Source: Agitococcus lubricus (lineage in GTDB: Bacteria > Pseudomonadota > Gammaproteobacteria > Pseudomonadales > Moraxellaceae). Taken from it: a stretch of DNA of 64,000 nucleotides. The translations under genes and the position numbers were made by a program. A model generated the notes under the pieces. That model was not told the origin of the DNA, ran no database searches, and worked only from the letters and a program-made list of their open reading frames with translations. Below, in pieces: positions 45,258 through 54,928 of this stretch (position 1 is the stretch's first letter; each line of letters starts with the position of its first letter). Location of the stretch: NCBI RefSeq assembly GCF_003051055.1, contig NZ_QAON01000012.1, positions 1 through 64,000 of the forward strand, given 5' to 3'.

Positions 45258-46039
45258 GCACCAAAACTCTTAAAGCGTTTGGGAATGGCTTGGCCATCTG
45301 CATGCGGACGGTCAGCACGCAACAAACAATTATTGAGCCAAACCTCGGCACGGCTGATAGCAATACTCGGACTATGGCCTTGTGCGATACCCGCAGCAAT
45401 GCCCGCGGCTAAACTGCAACCTGAACCATGAAATTCACCCGCTAAACGCGGCCAATGGCTAGTTTGAATCAAGGTGTTGTCTTGATAGAAACGATTACGT
45501 AACATCTCTCCTTGCTCATGGCCGCCTTTGAGCAACACCTGTTTAGCCCCCATCTCACTTAAACGTTGAATAACGCCTGATTCCGTCTCTGCGACTGATA
45601 GCCCTGTTAAACTTTCTGCTTCTATACTATTGGGGGTTAGCACGTGTGTACGTGGAAATAAAACTGTTAAGTGTTCAATAAAGCCATCAACGGTTAACGA
45701 GCCACCGCTGTTCGCTACTAATACAGGGTCTAAAATCAGGGGAATATCGGGGTATTGCTGACAAATGTTATCGACGACAGCAATGATATCAGGCGTGCCC
45801 AGCATGCCACATTTAATTGCTTTGACAGGTAAATCCGCAAGCACTTTAAGGGCTTGTTGCTGTATTAACTCAGCATCAACCGATTGAAAACCATAGACGC
45901 GTTGGCTGTCTTGTACTGTTAAGGCAGTACACACGACGGCGGCATGACTACCCAATGCCCCAATCGCTTCAATATCGGCTTGTAAGCCAGCCCCCCCCGA
46001 AGGGTCTAAACCACTAAAACATAAAACAACAGACCGCAT
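45254..46039 (-). CDS. thiD: Hydroxymethylpyrimidine (phosphate) kinase ThiD
   Basis: 261 residues, ribokinase fold. FSGLDPSGGAGLQADIEAI, PLILDPVLVANSG, and the anion hole DEFHGSGCSLAAGIA-type segment (seen as GEFHGSGCSLAAG) are diagnostic. It makes HMP-diphosphate for ThiE. No TPP riboswitch is seen in the short gap before it. Confidence 0.95.
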   Translation of the reverse strand: MRSVVLCFSGLDPSGGAGLQADIEAIGALGSHAAVVCTALTVQDSQRVYGFQSVDAELIQQQALKVLADLPVKAIKCGMLGTPDIIAVVDNICQQYPDIPLILDPVLVANSGGSLTVDGFIEHLTVLFPRTHVLTPNSIEAESLTGLSVAETESGVIQRLSEMGAKQVLLKGGHEQGEMLRNRFYQDNTLIQTSHWPRLAGEFHGSGCSLAAGIAAGIAQGHSPSIAISRAEVWLNNCLLRADRPHADGQAIPKRFKSFGA

Positions 46040-46091
46040 AACGTTTACTTTGCCAGTATTAAATTAGCCCAAGATGGGGCATACGAAGAGG

Positions 46092-46514
46092 TTAAAATGG
46101 TTTAACCACCACCAAAATGACAATCACAATTAACAATACAACGGGTAACTCATTAAAAACACGATAAAAAGTATGTGTTTTGTTATTTTGATTGTCGGCA
46201 AATCGTTGACGATAGTAGCCACAATAGAAATGATAAACAATTAACAAACCGACCAAGGTTAATTTGGCATGTAACCAGCCTTGTTGCAAATAATAAGCAG
46301 GGGCTAGATATATCATGGCCGCACCCAAGACAATCGTCAAAACCATCGAAGGCCACATAATGCCTCGGTACAGTTTACGCTCCATGATTTTGAAGCGTTC
46401 AATACTGATAGTGTCTTCACTTTGAGCGTGATAGACAAACAAACGCGGCAAATAAAATAAGCCTGCAAACCAACAAATAACGGCAACAATATGAAAGGCT
46501 TTTAGCCAAAGCAT
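46092..46514 (-). CDS. hemJ: Protoporphyrinogen oxidase HemJ
   Basis: 140 residues from ATG 46514, which has GAGG 6 bases before it; ATG 46541 would add nine residues. WLKAFHIVAVICWFAGLFYLPRLFVYH contains the haem-binding His and Phe-Tyr-Leu-Pro signature; four helices in all, with WLHAKL and HFYCGYYRQRF later. HemJ oxidises protoporphyrinogen IX at the inner membrane. The haem gene hemL is 1.5 kb downstream. Confidence 0.93.
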   Translation of the reverse strand: MLWLKAFHIVAVICWFAGLFYLPRLFVYHAQSEDTISIERFKIMERKLYRGIMWPSMVLTIVLGAAMIYLAPAYYLQQGWLHAKLTLVGLLIVYHFYCGYYRQRFADNQNNKTHTFYRVFNELPVVLLIVIVILVVVKPF

Positions 46515-46653
46515 CATAAACCTCAATAAATAATGGAGCATCGATGTAACAAAACTGACGCTATCGCTGAAGTCAGAGCTTGATATAATATCAACACTAA
46601 GGCATTAAGCCGATTAAACAAGTGAAATAGATTGATTTTTTGGGAGAAAATGT

Positions 46654-47685
46654 GTGATTAAGGTCGGTATTGTGGGTGGAACAGGCTATACAGGTGTCGA
46701 ATTGTTGCGTTTGTTAGCGCAACATCCACAAGTCGCTTTACAGGCAATTACCTCGCGTAGTGAAGCAGGTATGCCCGTTGCGCAGATGTTCCCCAATTTA
46801 CGCGGTCGCGTTAATTTAACATTTACAGAACCGTCGGTTGATAATTTAAGCCAATGTGATGTGGTCTTTTTTGCCACACCTAATGGCGTCGCCATGAAGC
46901 AAGTGCCTGAACTATTGGCTAAAGGCGTTAAAGTTATTGATTTGGCTGCCGACTTTCGCTTAAAAAATCCTGTAGATTGGCAACAGTGGTATGGTATGCC
47001 ACATGCCTGTGAAGATATTTTGGCAGAGGCTGTGTACGGTTTACCCGAGGTGAATCGTGAGGCGATTAAAAAAGCCCGTTTAGTGGCCAATCCAGGCTGT
47101 TATCCTACAGCGGTGCAATTAGGCTTTTTACCCTTATTAAAAGCAGGGTTGGTGGATGCAAATAGCCTGATTGCCGATGCAAAATCAGGCGTGTCAGGCG
47201 CAGGTCGTAAAGCCGAAGTACATACCTTGTTATGTGAGGCAGGGGATAGTTTCAAAGCCTATGGTGTGGCGGGTCACCGTCATTTACCCGAAATAAAACA
47301 AGGGCTACAACATATCGGTGGTCAAGCAGTGGGCTTGACCTTTGTACCACATTTATTGCCCATGATTCGCGGTATACATGCCACCTTATATGCCCGTTTA
47401 ACGCAAGACGTCAGCGATTTACAAGCCTTATATGAACAGACTTATGCAAATGAGTCGTTTGTTGACGTGTTGCCTGCAGGCAGTCATCCAGAAACACGTT
47501 CGGTACGTGGTGCTAATGTGTGTCGTATCGCAGTGCATCGCCCGCAAGGTGGAGATACTGTTGTCATCTTGTCGGTGATTGACAATTTGGTGAAAGGTGC
47601 GGCAGGGCAGGCAGTGCAAAACATGAATATTATGTTCGGTTTAGCCGAAGATACAGGTTTAATGCATATTGCCTTATTGCCTTAA
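46654..47685 (+). CDS. argC: N-acetyl-gamma-glutamyl-phosphate reductase
   Basis: 343 residues from GTG 46654 with GGGAG 7 bases upstream. [15 protein letters not shown] binds NADPH; the catalytic Cys149 is in NPGCYPTA; His in KIKQ-region HRHLPEI and PHLLPM are conserved. Third step of arginine biosynthesis. Followed after 10 bases by a DUF6776-like gene on the same strand, as in Pseudomonas. Confidence 0.97.
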   Translation: MIKVGIVGGTGYTGVELLRLLAQHPQVALQAITSRSEAGMPVAQMFPNLRGRVNLTFTEPSVDNLSQCDVVFFATPNGVAMKQVPELLAKGVKVIDLAADFRLKNPVDWQQWYGMPHACEDILAEAVYGLPEVNREAIKKARLVANPGCYPTAVQLGFLPLLKAGLVDANSLIADAKSGVSGAGRKAEVHTLLCEAGDSFKAYGVAGHRHLPEIKQGLQHIGGQAVGLTFVPHLLPMIRGIHATLYARLTQDVSDLQALYEQTYANESFVDVLPAGSHPETRSVRGANVCRIAVHRPQGGDTVVILSVIDNLVKGAAGQAVQNMNIMFGLAEDTGLMHIALLP

Positions 47686-47695
47686 GGAGTGATTC

Positions 47696-48397
47696 ATGTG
47701 GCGTAGCGGTCGTCGGCAAAAAATAAAAAGCTACATTGCTGCGCCTATCACGGCTCATTGGGTAGCATGGACACTATTGGTGGTTTTGTTGTTAGGCTTG
47801 ACAGGGGCAGGTTGTTATTACTGGGGCTATGATGCAGGACTGAGAAGTGTGGGAGCAAGTGCTACCGAAGTGAAAGACTTGCGTACTCGTGACCAACAGC
47901 AAGCTGCCGACATTAAACGTCTCAATATGGGACTGTTAACCTTACAACAAGACCGTGATATTGCTATCGAAACTGCCAAAAAACTGCAAGAGGATACTAA
48001 AAACCAGTTAGCTACCGTAGCCGATTTACAAGAGCAAATAGCGGTCTATCAGCGTTTGTTAGGAGCAAAACCCAGTAGCCAAGCCGTGAATGTTGATAGT
48101 ATCACCGTCAAACATCTCTCTGCTAATCGTTATCAATACCGTATGTTGATTACACAGCTCAGTAATAATCAAACTTCTGTTGCAGGACAAGTGTATGTCA
48201 AGGTCTATGCAAGCAATAAAAAACAAAGTGTGAGTGCGACTCCCGTTGAGATAAAACTACAATATTTTCAGAATGTGATGGGTGAGTTTGTCTTACCTGT
48301 AGGGTTTCAGCCCGAAAGTATTCAGTTGCTCATCCAAACGACAGGCAAAAAAGCGAGTAAAATTCAAAAAACCTTTAAGTGGGAAGTCGCACCATAA
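47696..48397 (+). CDS. DUF6776-like membrane-anchored coiled-coil protein
   Basis: 233 residues. One transmembrane helix at about 25-46, then a coiled coil (55-125, EVKDLRTRDQQQAADIKRL and on), then a beta-rich periplasmic domain (135-233). Position after argC and the domain layout match the DUF6776 family of gammaproteobacteria, role unknown. Start 10 bases after the argC stop with GGAG in between. Confidence 0.8.
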   Translation: MWRSGRRQKIKSYIAAPITAHWVAWTLLVVLLLGLTGAGCYYWGYDAGLRSVGASATEVKDLRTRDQQQAADIKRLNMGLLTLQQDRDIAIETAKKLQEDTKNQLATVADLQEQIAVYQRLLGAKPSSQAVNVDSITVKHLSANRYQYRMLITQLSNNQTSVAGQVYVKVYASNKKQSVSATPVEIKLQYFQNVMGEFVLPVGFQPESIQLLIQTTGKKASKIQKTFKWEVAP

Positions 48398-48891
48398 CGT
48401 CACAGTTTGACGTATTGTCGACAAATAGCCTGTTCGCTCTCACGACCTTATGTTAAAAATTCTGCTAATACAACTGCCGCTAATCATGAAGGATTTTTAA
48501 GGACTGTAGGTCTGAGCCGATTCATCACTAAAAGTTAAACCAATAGTGTTTGCTAGGCACTACGAGACACTAGGCTTGATGAGACTTACCTGTGATAGAG
48601 GTCATGGTTTCCAAAACGTAAACAACGTATTTGCACTTCTGAGTATAGCAATCTCATTAAAACCTCGTTAGTATCAGCCATTTTGAACGATTCAGTACAC
48701 TTTTAAGAAAGTCTTTTTTAGCCTATGAGAACACGTGTTTGTGGATGTGTTTTTTAATCAATACGTCAACAGACACTAGAATGGTATCATGCTAAATGAA
48801 CGGGCAAGTGCCCAGACCTGCAGCGCATAAGTCAATTCTATTCCACCAACGACCACCACACTCGATTGTCATTAGCTGACAAGGAGCTTAC
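48398..48891. other. Gene-free region upstream of the RND operon
   Basis: About 490 bases. It has a short palindrome GGGCA-N2-TGCCC (48802-48813), and ACGTCAACAGACACTA (48763-48778) like the outer end of the TA-flanked repeat family. No regulator gene such as a TetR repressor is divergent here, unlike many RND operons. Confidence 0.4.
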
Positions 48892-50106
48892 ATGAACTTG
48901 CCACGCTTAACGTATCCACTCTATTTATTGGCACTCAGCTCAATCATATTAACAGCCTGTAATCAACCTCCAGCAGGCGGAGCGGCCAATGCAGGGGGGA
49001 TGCCTGCCATGCCACCTCCCGAAGTGGCTGTTGTCACAGTGCAGGCACAAACAGTGCCTGTGCGTTTTGAGTATGCGGCACAAGTCGCAGGTTCACGTGA
49101 GGCTGAAATTCGGGCGCGTGTGACAGGTATTTTGTTAAAAAGACACTACAATGATGGCCAAACAGTGCAGGCAGGACAGACCTTATTTAGCCTAGATAAT
49201 GCCCCCTACGAAGTCGCCTTAGCCGCCGCAGAAGCACAACTGGCGAATGCGCAAGCACGTCTGAGCCAAGCCGAACGTAATTTGGCGCGTATTAAACCCT
49301 TGTGGGAACAAAAAGTGGTTGCTCAGCGTGAGTACGACGACGCGGTATCGGCACAGCAAATAGCTCAAGCTGACATCAAAACTGCACAAGCTCAAATTAA
49401 ACAAGCCAAGTTAAATCTAAGTTATACCCGTGTCGATGCGCCAATTAGCGGTATTGTCGGACGGGCACAAAAAACCGAAGGCACCTTAGTATCGGGTACG
49501 GATATTTTATTAGCCACCATCACTCAAATTAACCCTGCACATGTTTACTTTGGTCTGCCAGATGCCGAACAACAAAAAAATCGTCATTTAGCGGCTACAG
49601 GACGTTTTAAGTTACCGCCACAAGGTCAATATGTGGCCAATATCAAACTGTCGGATGGCTCACTGTATCCACATGCAGGACGTTTGGATTTTACCGATAT
49701 GGCAGTTAATCCGAATACAGGAACAATCGAAGCGCGTGCGGCTTTACCAAATCCTGAAAGTCAATTAAAGCCAGGTCAATTTGTTCGTGTAGTGCTGAAT
49801 GGTGCGCAACGTGTAGATGCTTTAGTTGTTCCTCAACGCGCGGTAATTGAAGGTCCTGCAGGCAAAATGGTGATGTTAGTGACGAAAGACAACAAAATAG
49901 AGCCACGGCCTGTCAAGGTCGGCGAATGGGCGACCATTAACGGCACCGAGGCTTGGGTGATAGACAGTGGTTTGCAGGCGGGTGAGCGTGTCTTAGTGGA
50001 TGGTTTATTTAAGGCCATGCCTGGTACAGTGGTTAAGCCTGTTGACGCCGCCAGCGTTGCCAAAGCAACGACGCCGCCAAATGCTGCTGCACCTAGCACC
50101 CATTAA
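48892..50106 (+). CDS. RND efflux periplasmic adaptor (AcrA/MexA family)
   Basis: 404 residues. A lipoprotein signal ends at LTAC (Cys about 23). The lipoyl halves, alpha-hairpin (AEAQLANAQARLSQAERNL) and beta-barrel domains follow in order, with LSYTRVDAPISGIVGRA and KPGQFVRVVLNG as MFP signatures. It joins the inner-membrane pump to an outer-membrane channel. AAGGAG precedes the ATG. The pump gene follows after 11 bases. Confidence 0.93.
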   Translation: MNLPRLTYPLYLLALSSIILTACNQPPAGGAANAGGMPAMPPPEVAVVTVQAQTVPVRFEYAAQVAGSREAEIRARVTGILLKRHYNDGQTVQAGQTLFSLDNAPYEVALAAAEAQLANAQARLSQAERNLARIKPLWEQKVVAQREYDDAVSAQQIAQADIKTAQAQIKQAKLNLSYTRVDAPISGIVGRAQKTEGTLVSGTDILLATITQINPAHVYFGLPDAEQQKNRHLAATGRFKLPPQGQYVANIKLSDGSLYPHAGRLDFTDMAVNPNTGTIEARAALPNPESQLKPGQFVRVVLNGAQRVDALVVPQRAVIEGPAGKMVMLVTKDNKIEPRPVKVGEWATINGTEAWVIDSGLQAGERVLVDGLFKAMPGTVVKPVDAASVAKATTPPNAAAPSTH

Positions 50107-50117
50107 GGAGATGAACC

Positions 50118-53100
50118 GTGTTAGCACGTTTTTTTATCAATAGGCCTGTTTTTGCCGCTGTTTTGTCAATTTTTATTATGTTGGCAGGTTTAGCGGCAAT
50201 GCGCAATTTACCGATTGCGCAATATCCAGAAATTGCGCCACCCGTGATTCAAGTGACGGCTGTGTATCCTGGTGCATCGGCAGAAGTACTAGAGCAAACC
50301 GTTGCTGCGCCATTAGAAAATCAAATTAACGGTGTGGATGGCATGCTGTATATGGGGTCTACCTCAACCTCGCAAGGGGTGGTGACCATCAGTGTGACTT
50401 TCCAAATTGGTACGAATGCTGACCAAGCGGCACAAAATGTCAATAATTTAGTGAAACAAGCGGAAGCGCGTTTACCGCAAGAGGTTCGTCGGCAAGGGGT
50501 AACGGTGACTAAAGGCTCTTCGAGCTTTTTACAGGTGATAGCCTTTTATTCACCTGATGGCCGTTATGATGATGTATATACCAGTAATTATGTCACGCTC
50601 AATGTCTTAGATGCGGTTAAACGGGTACCTGGCACGACCAATGTTCAAATTTTTGGTGCAAAAGACTATGCGATGCGTATTTGGTTAAAGCCAGATAGAT
50701 TGTCGCAATTAAAACTCAGCACCCAAGAAATAGTCGCCGCCATTAATGAGCAGAATGGCCAATTTGCCGCAGGTAAAATTGGTCAACAGCCGACGGGTGC
50801 TAGTCAGGAGTTGGTGTATACCATCACGACAAAAGGTCGCCTATCGGAAGCCAGCGAGTTTGAAAATATCATTATTCGTTCGCAGCCCGATGGCTCTACC
50901 TTACGCTTAAAAGATGTTGCCCGTGTAGAGTTAGGGGCAAAAGACTATGATTTTGTGGGACGCATTAACGGTCGGCCTGCGACCTTAGTTGGCGTGTTTT
51001 TACAACCGAGCGCGAATGCTTTGGAAGTGGGCGATAATGTTAAGAAGACTTTAGCACAAGTCGCACAGCGTTTTCCTGAGGGTTTAAGTTATTCAATTCC
51101 TTACGATACCACACGGTTTGTCGAAGTCTCTATTCGTGAAGTACTAAAAACCTTAGCCGAAGCCATGGTGTTGGTCTTTTTAGTTGTCTTCTTATTTTTA
51201 CAAAACTGGCGTGCGACCTTAATTCCCACCATTGCCGTCCCTGTATCTTTAATTGGGACATTTGCAGGTTTGTATTTGTTAGGCTATTCCATCAATACCT
51301 TGACTTTATTTGGCATGGTACTCGCGATTGGTATTGTCGTTGATGATGCGATTGTGGTGCTAGAAAATGTTGAACGTATTATGCAAGAGCAACATTTAAG
51401 CGCTTACGATGCCGCTGTCAAAGCCATGCATGAGGTTACTAGCCCCATCATTGCGATTGTGATGGTGTTATGTGCAGTCTTTGTGCCGATTGGCTTTTTG
51501 GGTGGTTTAACGGGGGAATTGTATCGTCAATTTGCGGTCACGATTGCGATTGCGGTCATTATTTCGGGTATTGTGGCACTGACATTGACACCTTCTTTAT
51601 GCGTCTTGATTCTCAAACGTGAACATAAAGCCTTAGGTGGTTTTTTTGTTGCCTTTAATCACTGGTTTCATCGTGTTACAGGCCATTATGTGAATGGCGT
51701 AACATGGATGATTCGGCGGGGTGCAGTGGCTGCATTCTTATTTATTGCGATGGTGGCGGTGACCATCGGACTATGGAAAATAACGCCCAATAGTTTAGTG
51801 CCCGATGAAGACCAAGGCTATTATATTGCCGCAGTGATTTTACCCGATGGCGCAACCTTACAACGTACCGATAAAGTGGTTCAAGAAGTCTTGGCAATTA
51901 TGAAAAGTAATCCAGCCAATGAAGATGTGGTTGCGTTTACAGGTTTTGACTTTTTGGGCGGCGGTTTTAGAAATAATGCAGCCACTATTTTTGTTACGCA
52001 AAAACATTGGGATGAGCGTCAAGTGAGCAGCCAACAGTTAGTCGGTGAGCTGTACATGAAAACGGGTCATATTAAAGAGGCCTTAGTCTTAGCCTTTAAT
52101 CCCCCACCCATTATGGGTTTAGGACAAGCGGGCGGTTTTGAGTTTTATATCCAAAATCGCGGTGAAGGCGGAGCAGCTAAACTGGCAGAAGTCATGGGAC
52201 AGTTTATGGCAGCGGCTAATGAAAACAAAATGTTAGGCGGTGTACAAACCTTATGGCGAGCAAATAGCCCCCAGTTACGTGTTGATGTTGACCGCGAAAA
52301 AGCGCATGCAATGGGGGTCAATCTAAACACAATTTACGATACCTTGGCCGCGACCTTAGGTGCTTATTATGTCAATGACTTTAATAAATACGGTCGTACA
52401 TGGCAAGTACTCATGAGTGCCGAGCCACAATACCGTGCTAAACCAGAGGATATTGGCAGTATTTGGGTGCGCTCAGATAAAGGGGACATGTTACCCCTAT
52501 CCTCGTTGGTCACCATGAGTTACAGTGCTGGCCCCGATAGTTTAGACCGTTTTAATAATTTGCCCGCAGTGAAATTATTTGGTCAAGGTGCAGCAGGCGT
52601 GAGTTCGGGGCAAGCGATTGCTGAAGTCGAAAAAGTCGCCCAACGCGTGTTGCCCAGTGACTTTAGTTATGATTGGGGCGGCGCGTCCTACCAAGAAAAA
52701 CAAGTGACAGGCTCATCAAGCATTGCCTTAGGTTTAGGGGCAGTGATGGTATTTTTGATTTTGGCTGCCTTATATGGGCAATGGTCTTTGCCTATTTCGG
52801 TGTTATTAGCCTTACCTTTTGGTATCTTTGGTGCGTTAGCAGCCGTATGGGGGCGAGGCTTTACCAATGATGTCTATTTTCAGATTGGTTTAGTCACCTT
52901 GTTAGGTTTGGCTGCTAAAAATGCCATTCTGATTGTTGAATATGCGATTCTGAAAAAAGAAGAAGGACTATCAACGGCTGCCTCTGCGGTTGAAGCGGCA
53001 CGCTTACGTTTTAGGCCTATTCTGATGACCTCATTAGCCTTTATCTTAGGGGTATTGCCATTGGCGATTAGTCAAGGTGCAGGTGCAGGTGCACGCCAGT

Positions 53101-53297
53101 CGGTAGGTACGGGGGTGATGGGGGGTATGATGGCAGCGACATTTTTGGCTATCTTTTTTGTGCCGACCTTTTTTAAGTGGATTGTCGATAGACGTTTGTC
53201 CGAAAAGCGCACGGCGGCACAAATACATGAAGAAGCTGAACGCCATCAACAAGCCATCGACCAAAAGCCTGTGTCAATGGATGGTGCAGAGCGTTAA
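50118..53297 (+). CDS. RND multidrug efflux permease (AcrB/MexB/AdeJ type)
   Basis: 1059 residues from GTG 50118 with AAGGAG before it. Twelve transmembrane helices in two repeats, and the proton-relay pair Asp-Asp in GIVVDDAIVVLENVERIM near 406-408 mark the HAE1 family. FFINRPVFA, GASAEVLEQTVAAPLENQING and AKNAILIVEYA are typical. It exports hydrophobic drugs, detergents or lipids by proton exchange as a trimer. No outer-membrane factor follows, so it must use one encoded elsewhere. Confidence 0.95.
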   Translation: MLARFFINRPVFAAVLSIFIMLAGLAAMRNLPIAQYPEIAPPVIQVTAVYPGASAEVLEQTVAAPLENQINGVDGMLYMGSTSTSQGVVTISVTFQIGTNADQAAQNVNNLVKQAEARLPQEVRRQGVTVTKGSSSFLQVIAFYSPDGRYDDVYTSNYVTLNVLDAVKRVPGTTNVQIFGAKDYAMRIWLKPDRLSQLKLSTQEIVAAINEQNGQFAAGKIGQQPTGASQELVYTITTKGRLSEASEFENIIIRSQPDGSTLRLKDVARVELGAKDYDFVGRINGRPATLVGVFLQPSANALEVGDNVKKTLAQVAQRFPEGLSYSIPYDTTRFVEVSIREVLKTLAEAMVLVFLVVFLFLQNWRATLIPTIAVPVSLIGTFAGLYLLGYSINTLTLFGMVLAIGIVVDDAIVVLENVERIMQEQHLSAYDAAVKAMHEVTSPIIAIVMVLCAVFVPIGFLGGLTGELYRQFAVTIAIAVIISGIVALTLTPSLCVLILKREHKALGGFFVAFNHWFHRVTGHYVNGVTWMIRRGAVAAFLFIAMVAVTIGLWKITPNSLVPDEDQGYYIAAVILPDGATLQRTDKVVQEVLAIMKSNPANEDVVAFTGFDFLGGGFRNNAATIFVTQKHWDERQVSSQQLVGELYMKTGHIKEALVLAFNPPPIMGLGQAGGFEFYIQNRGEGGAAKLAEVMGQFMAAANENKMLGGVQTLWRANSPQLRVDVDREKAHAMGVNLNTIYDTLAATLGAYYVNDFNKYGRTWQVLMSAEPQYRAKPEDIGSIWVRSDKGDMLPLSSLVTMSYSAGPDSLDRFNNLPAVKLFGQGAAGVSSGQAIAEVEKVAQRVLPSDFSYDWGGASYQEKQVTGSSSIALGLGAVMVFLILAALYGQWSLPISVLLALPFGIFGALAAVWGRGFTNDVYFQIGLVTLLGLAAKNAILIVEYAILKKEEGLSTAASAVEAARLRFRPILMTSLAFILGVLPLAISQGAGAGARQSVGTGVMGGMMAATFLAIFFVPTFFKWIVDRRLSEKRTAAQIHEEAERHQQAIDQKPVSMDGAER

Positions 53298-53310
53298 GTC
53301 TGTAGGCATA

Positions 53311-53337
53311 AAAAAGCGGGTATTGCCCGCTTTTTTA
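53311..53337 (+). terminator. Intrinsic terminator after the RND operon
   Basis: Eleven-base stem AAAAAAGCGGG/CCCGCTTTTTT with a 5-base loop, ending in a T-run, 13 bases after the permease stop. Confidence 0.93.
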
Positions 53338-53418
53338 TGTGATGAGATAGGCCGCGTTAGCCTGTTGAGTATGAATTCCATTCATCAGGTTAATCGTCTA
53401 TTAAATACGTCACATCTC

Positions 53419-54597
53419 TCAGTGTATGGTTTCTAACAATATACCTATACCTAACCAATCGGCTAATTCTTGATAGACACGAGGGTCATTTAACATCGCT
53501 AAATGATTCATCTCGTCAAAGTACACACGGCGAATTTTAGGCGAATCTAACACATAACCTTGTTCATCTTGTGCCAACGCACTGTCGACAGGTACCAAAC
53601 CATCACCAATCCAATTTTGACTATGTGATTCACTGATAGCTCCCGCTAATAATAAATGGGATATGCCTTCGTATAAATGAGGTAACACATTGTCATGCGT
53701 CAAACGTGCATAACGTAAGTCTTTGATACCGCGACTACGAATATTACCTAACCGCATAAAAGGACGCGTATAGGGGGTGATATTCAGTAAGTTATTAGCT
53801 TGATTGCCTAAACGCTCCAAAGGGGCACCTAGATGTGGTGAACCTAAATAAGCGGCATGCGTTAAACGCTTAAGCCAACTGTGATTTTCTTGCTCGGCAT
53901 AATGACAAGCACTCCGAATCAATAATCCACCCATACTATGGCCAATCAATAAGAGGGGTGTACCTTTGGCAGCAAAATGGCTATTTAACAAGGCGGCTAG
54001 CTCTGCACCATTATCATGAATGGCGCGCCCTGTATTGTAGCGTAACCAAGCTACTTGGTAGCCTAATTGCGCTAATTGACAATAAAACTGATAATGATTC
54101 TCTGCGGCTTGCCATTCGACATCACTGTGGCATAGACCGTGAATAAATAAAACATGTGCTTTGGCAGGTTCATTCGCCCACGCGTTTATATCTTCAATTA
54201 ATAGGCCTTGTTCTGACCGTAGGCTAAGATGCGTCGCGAGTGGGCTTTCCCAATCGACTAATTTGTCACCACATACCCCATTGAGAGCAGCTTGACTACG
54301 AATGGCGAGAGGATGGGCAAATTCTTTGTGTTCGCCTGCAAATAAGCGACTCAATTTGGCAAACAGCGCAAAGCTGTGACTGATGATACGATAGGGGAAA
54401 GGCGCATAACGGGCATCAGGTTGATGCTGTTTGTTAAACGGCATAGGTAATTGATTGATTGTCCCGTGTACTTCAGCAACTAAATGAGTTAACTCTTGTG
54501 CACCGCGTAAGGCGAGATGACAAATAGAACCAACGGTAGTAATAGCTTGAATAGCAGCTGAAGGTTTGTTGATATTAGCATCTATATGTTCGCTCAT
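53419..54597 (-). CDS. Alpha/beta hydrolase, PGAP1/lipase-like
   Basis: 392 residues from ATG 54597; the longer frame from 54657 is rejected because it runs through a palindromic operator-like site. HVLFIHGLCHSDVEW gives the oxyanion hole, GHSMGG the nucleophile Ser, and GDGLVPVDSA plus NHLAML the acid and His, so the triad is complete. YLGSPHLGAPLERLG is typical of the PGAP1/lipase group. It is probably cytoplasmic (no signal). Substrate unknown, an acyl ester or lipid. Confidence 0.88.
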   Translation of the reverse strand: MSEHIDANINKPSAAIQAITTVGSICHLALRGAQELTHLVAEVHGTINQLPMPFNKQHQPDARYAPFPYRIISHSFALFAKLSRLFAGEHKEFAHPLAIRSQAALNGVCGDKLVDWESPLATHLSLRSEQGLLIEDINAWANEPAKAHVLFIHGLCHSDVEWQAAENHYQFYCQLAQLGYQVAWLRYNTGRAIHDNGAELAALLNSHFAAKGTPLLLIGHSMGGLLIRSACHYAEQENHSWLKRLTHAAYLGSPHLGAPLERLGNQANNLLNITPYTRPFMRLGNIRSRGIKDLRYARLTHDNVLPHLYEGISHLLLAGAISESHSQNWIGDGLVPVDSALAQDEQGYVLDSPKIRRVYFDEMNHLAMLNDPRVYQELADWLGIGILLETIH

Positions 54598-54611
54598 GGC
54601 CAAATCTCTTG

Positions 54612-54627
54612 GTGTACATTTGTACAC
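54612..54627. promoter_or_regulatory. Perfect palindrome in front of the lipase-like gene
   Basis: GTGTACA-N2-TGTACAC, 14 bases upstream of the hydrolase ATG. Palindromes of this size and symmetry suit TetR- or GntR-type repressors. The regulator is not in the window. Confidence 0.45.
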
Positions 54628-54928
54628 TAATTTAGATGGCGATGGGTGAGTTGTCAAGGGATATAGAAGAACAATTCGCGTTTGTTATTAAAACAACGCT
54701 AAATTTTAGTGATGGATTTCACATTATTACTTTGTGTAGAGATGAAAAAAACGTATAAACAACAATTTGCAATAAGCGTCTTAACAGCTAACTGTTATTA
54801 TCGCCAAGTCTTTTATGTTGATAACACCATGGCAAGTAAATTGCACACACGATAAAAGGATACGCATATCGGCAGCTATTGACCATAAGGATATGAGAAC
54901 AATAAATCATTGAAACTGGAGGGTCACT
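54628..54928. other. Divergent intergenic region
   Basis: About 300 bases between the lipase-like and binding-protein genes, AT-rich. GGAGGG precedes the start at 54929. No other structure recognised. Confidence 0.35.

Noticed and set aside
46040-46091. TPP riboswitch before thiD
   Set aside because: The gap is too short and lacks the CUGAGA-type core.
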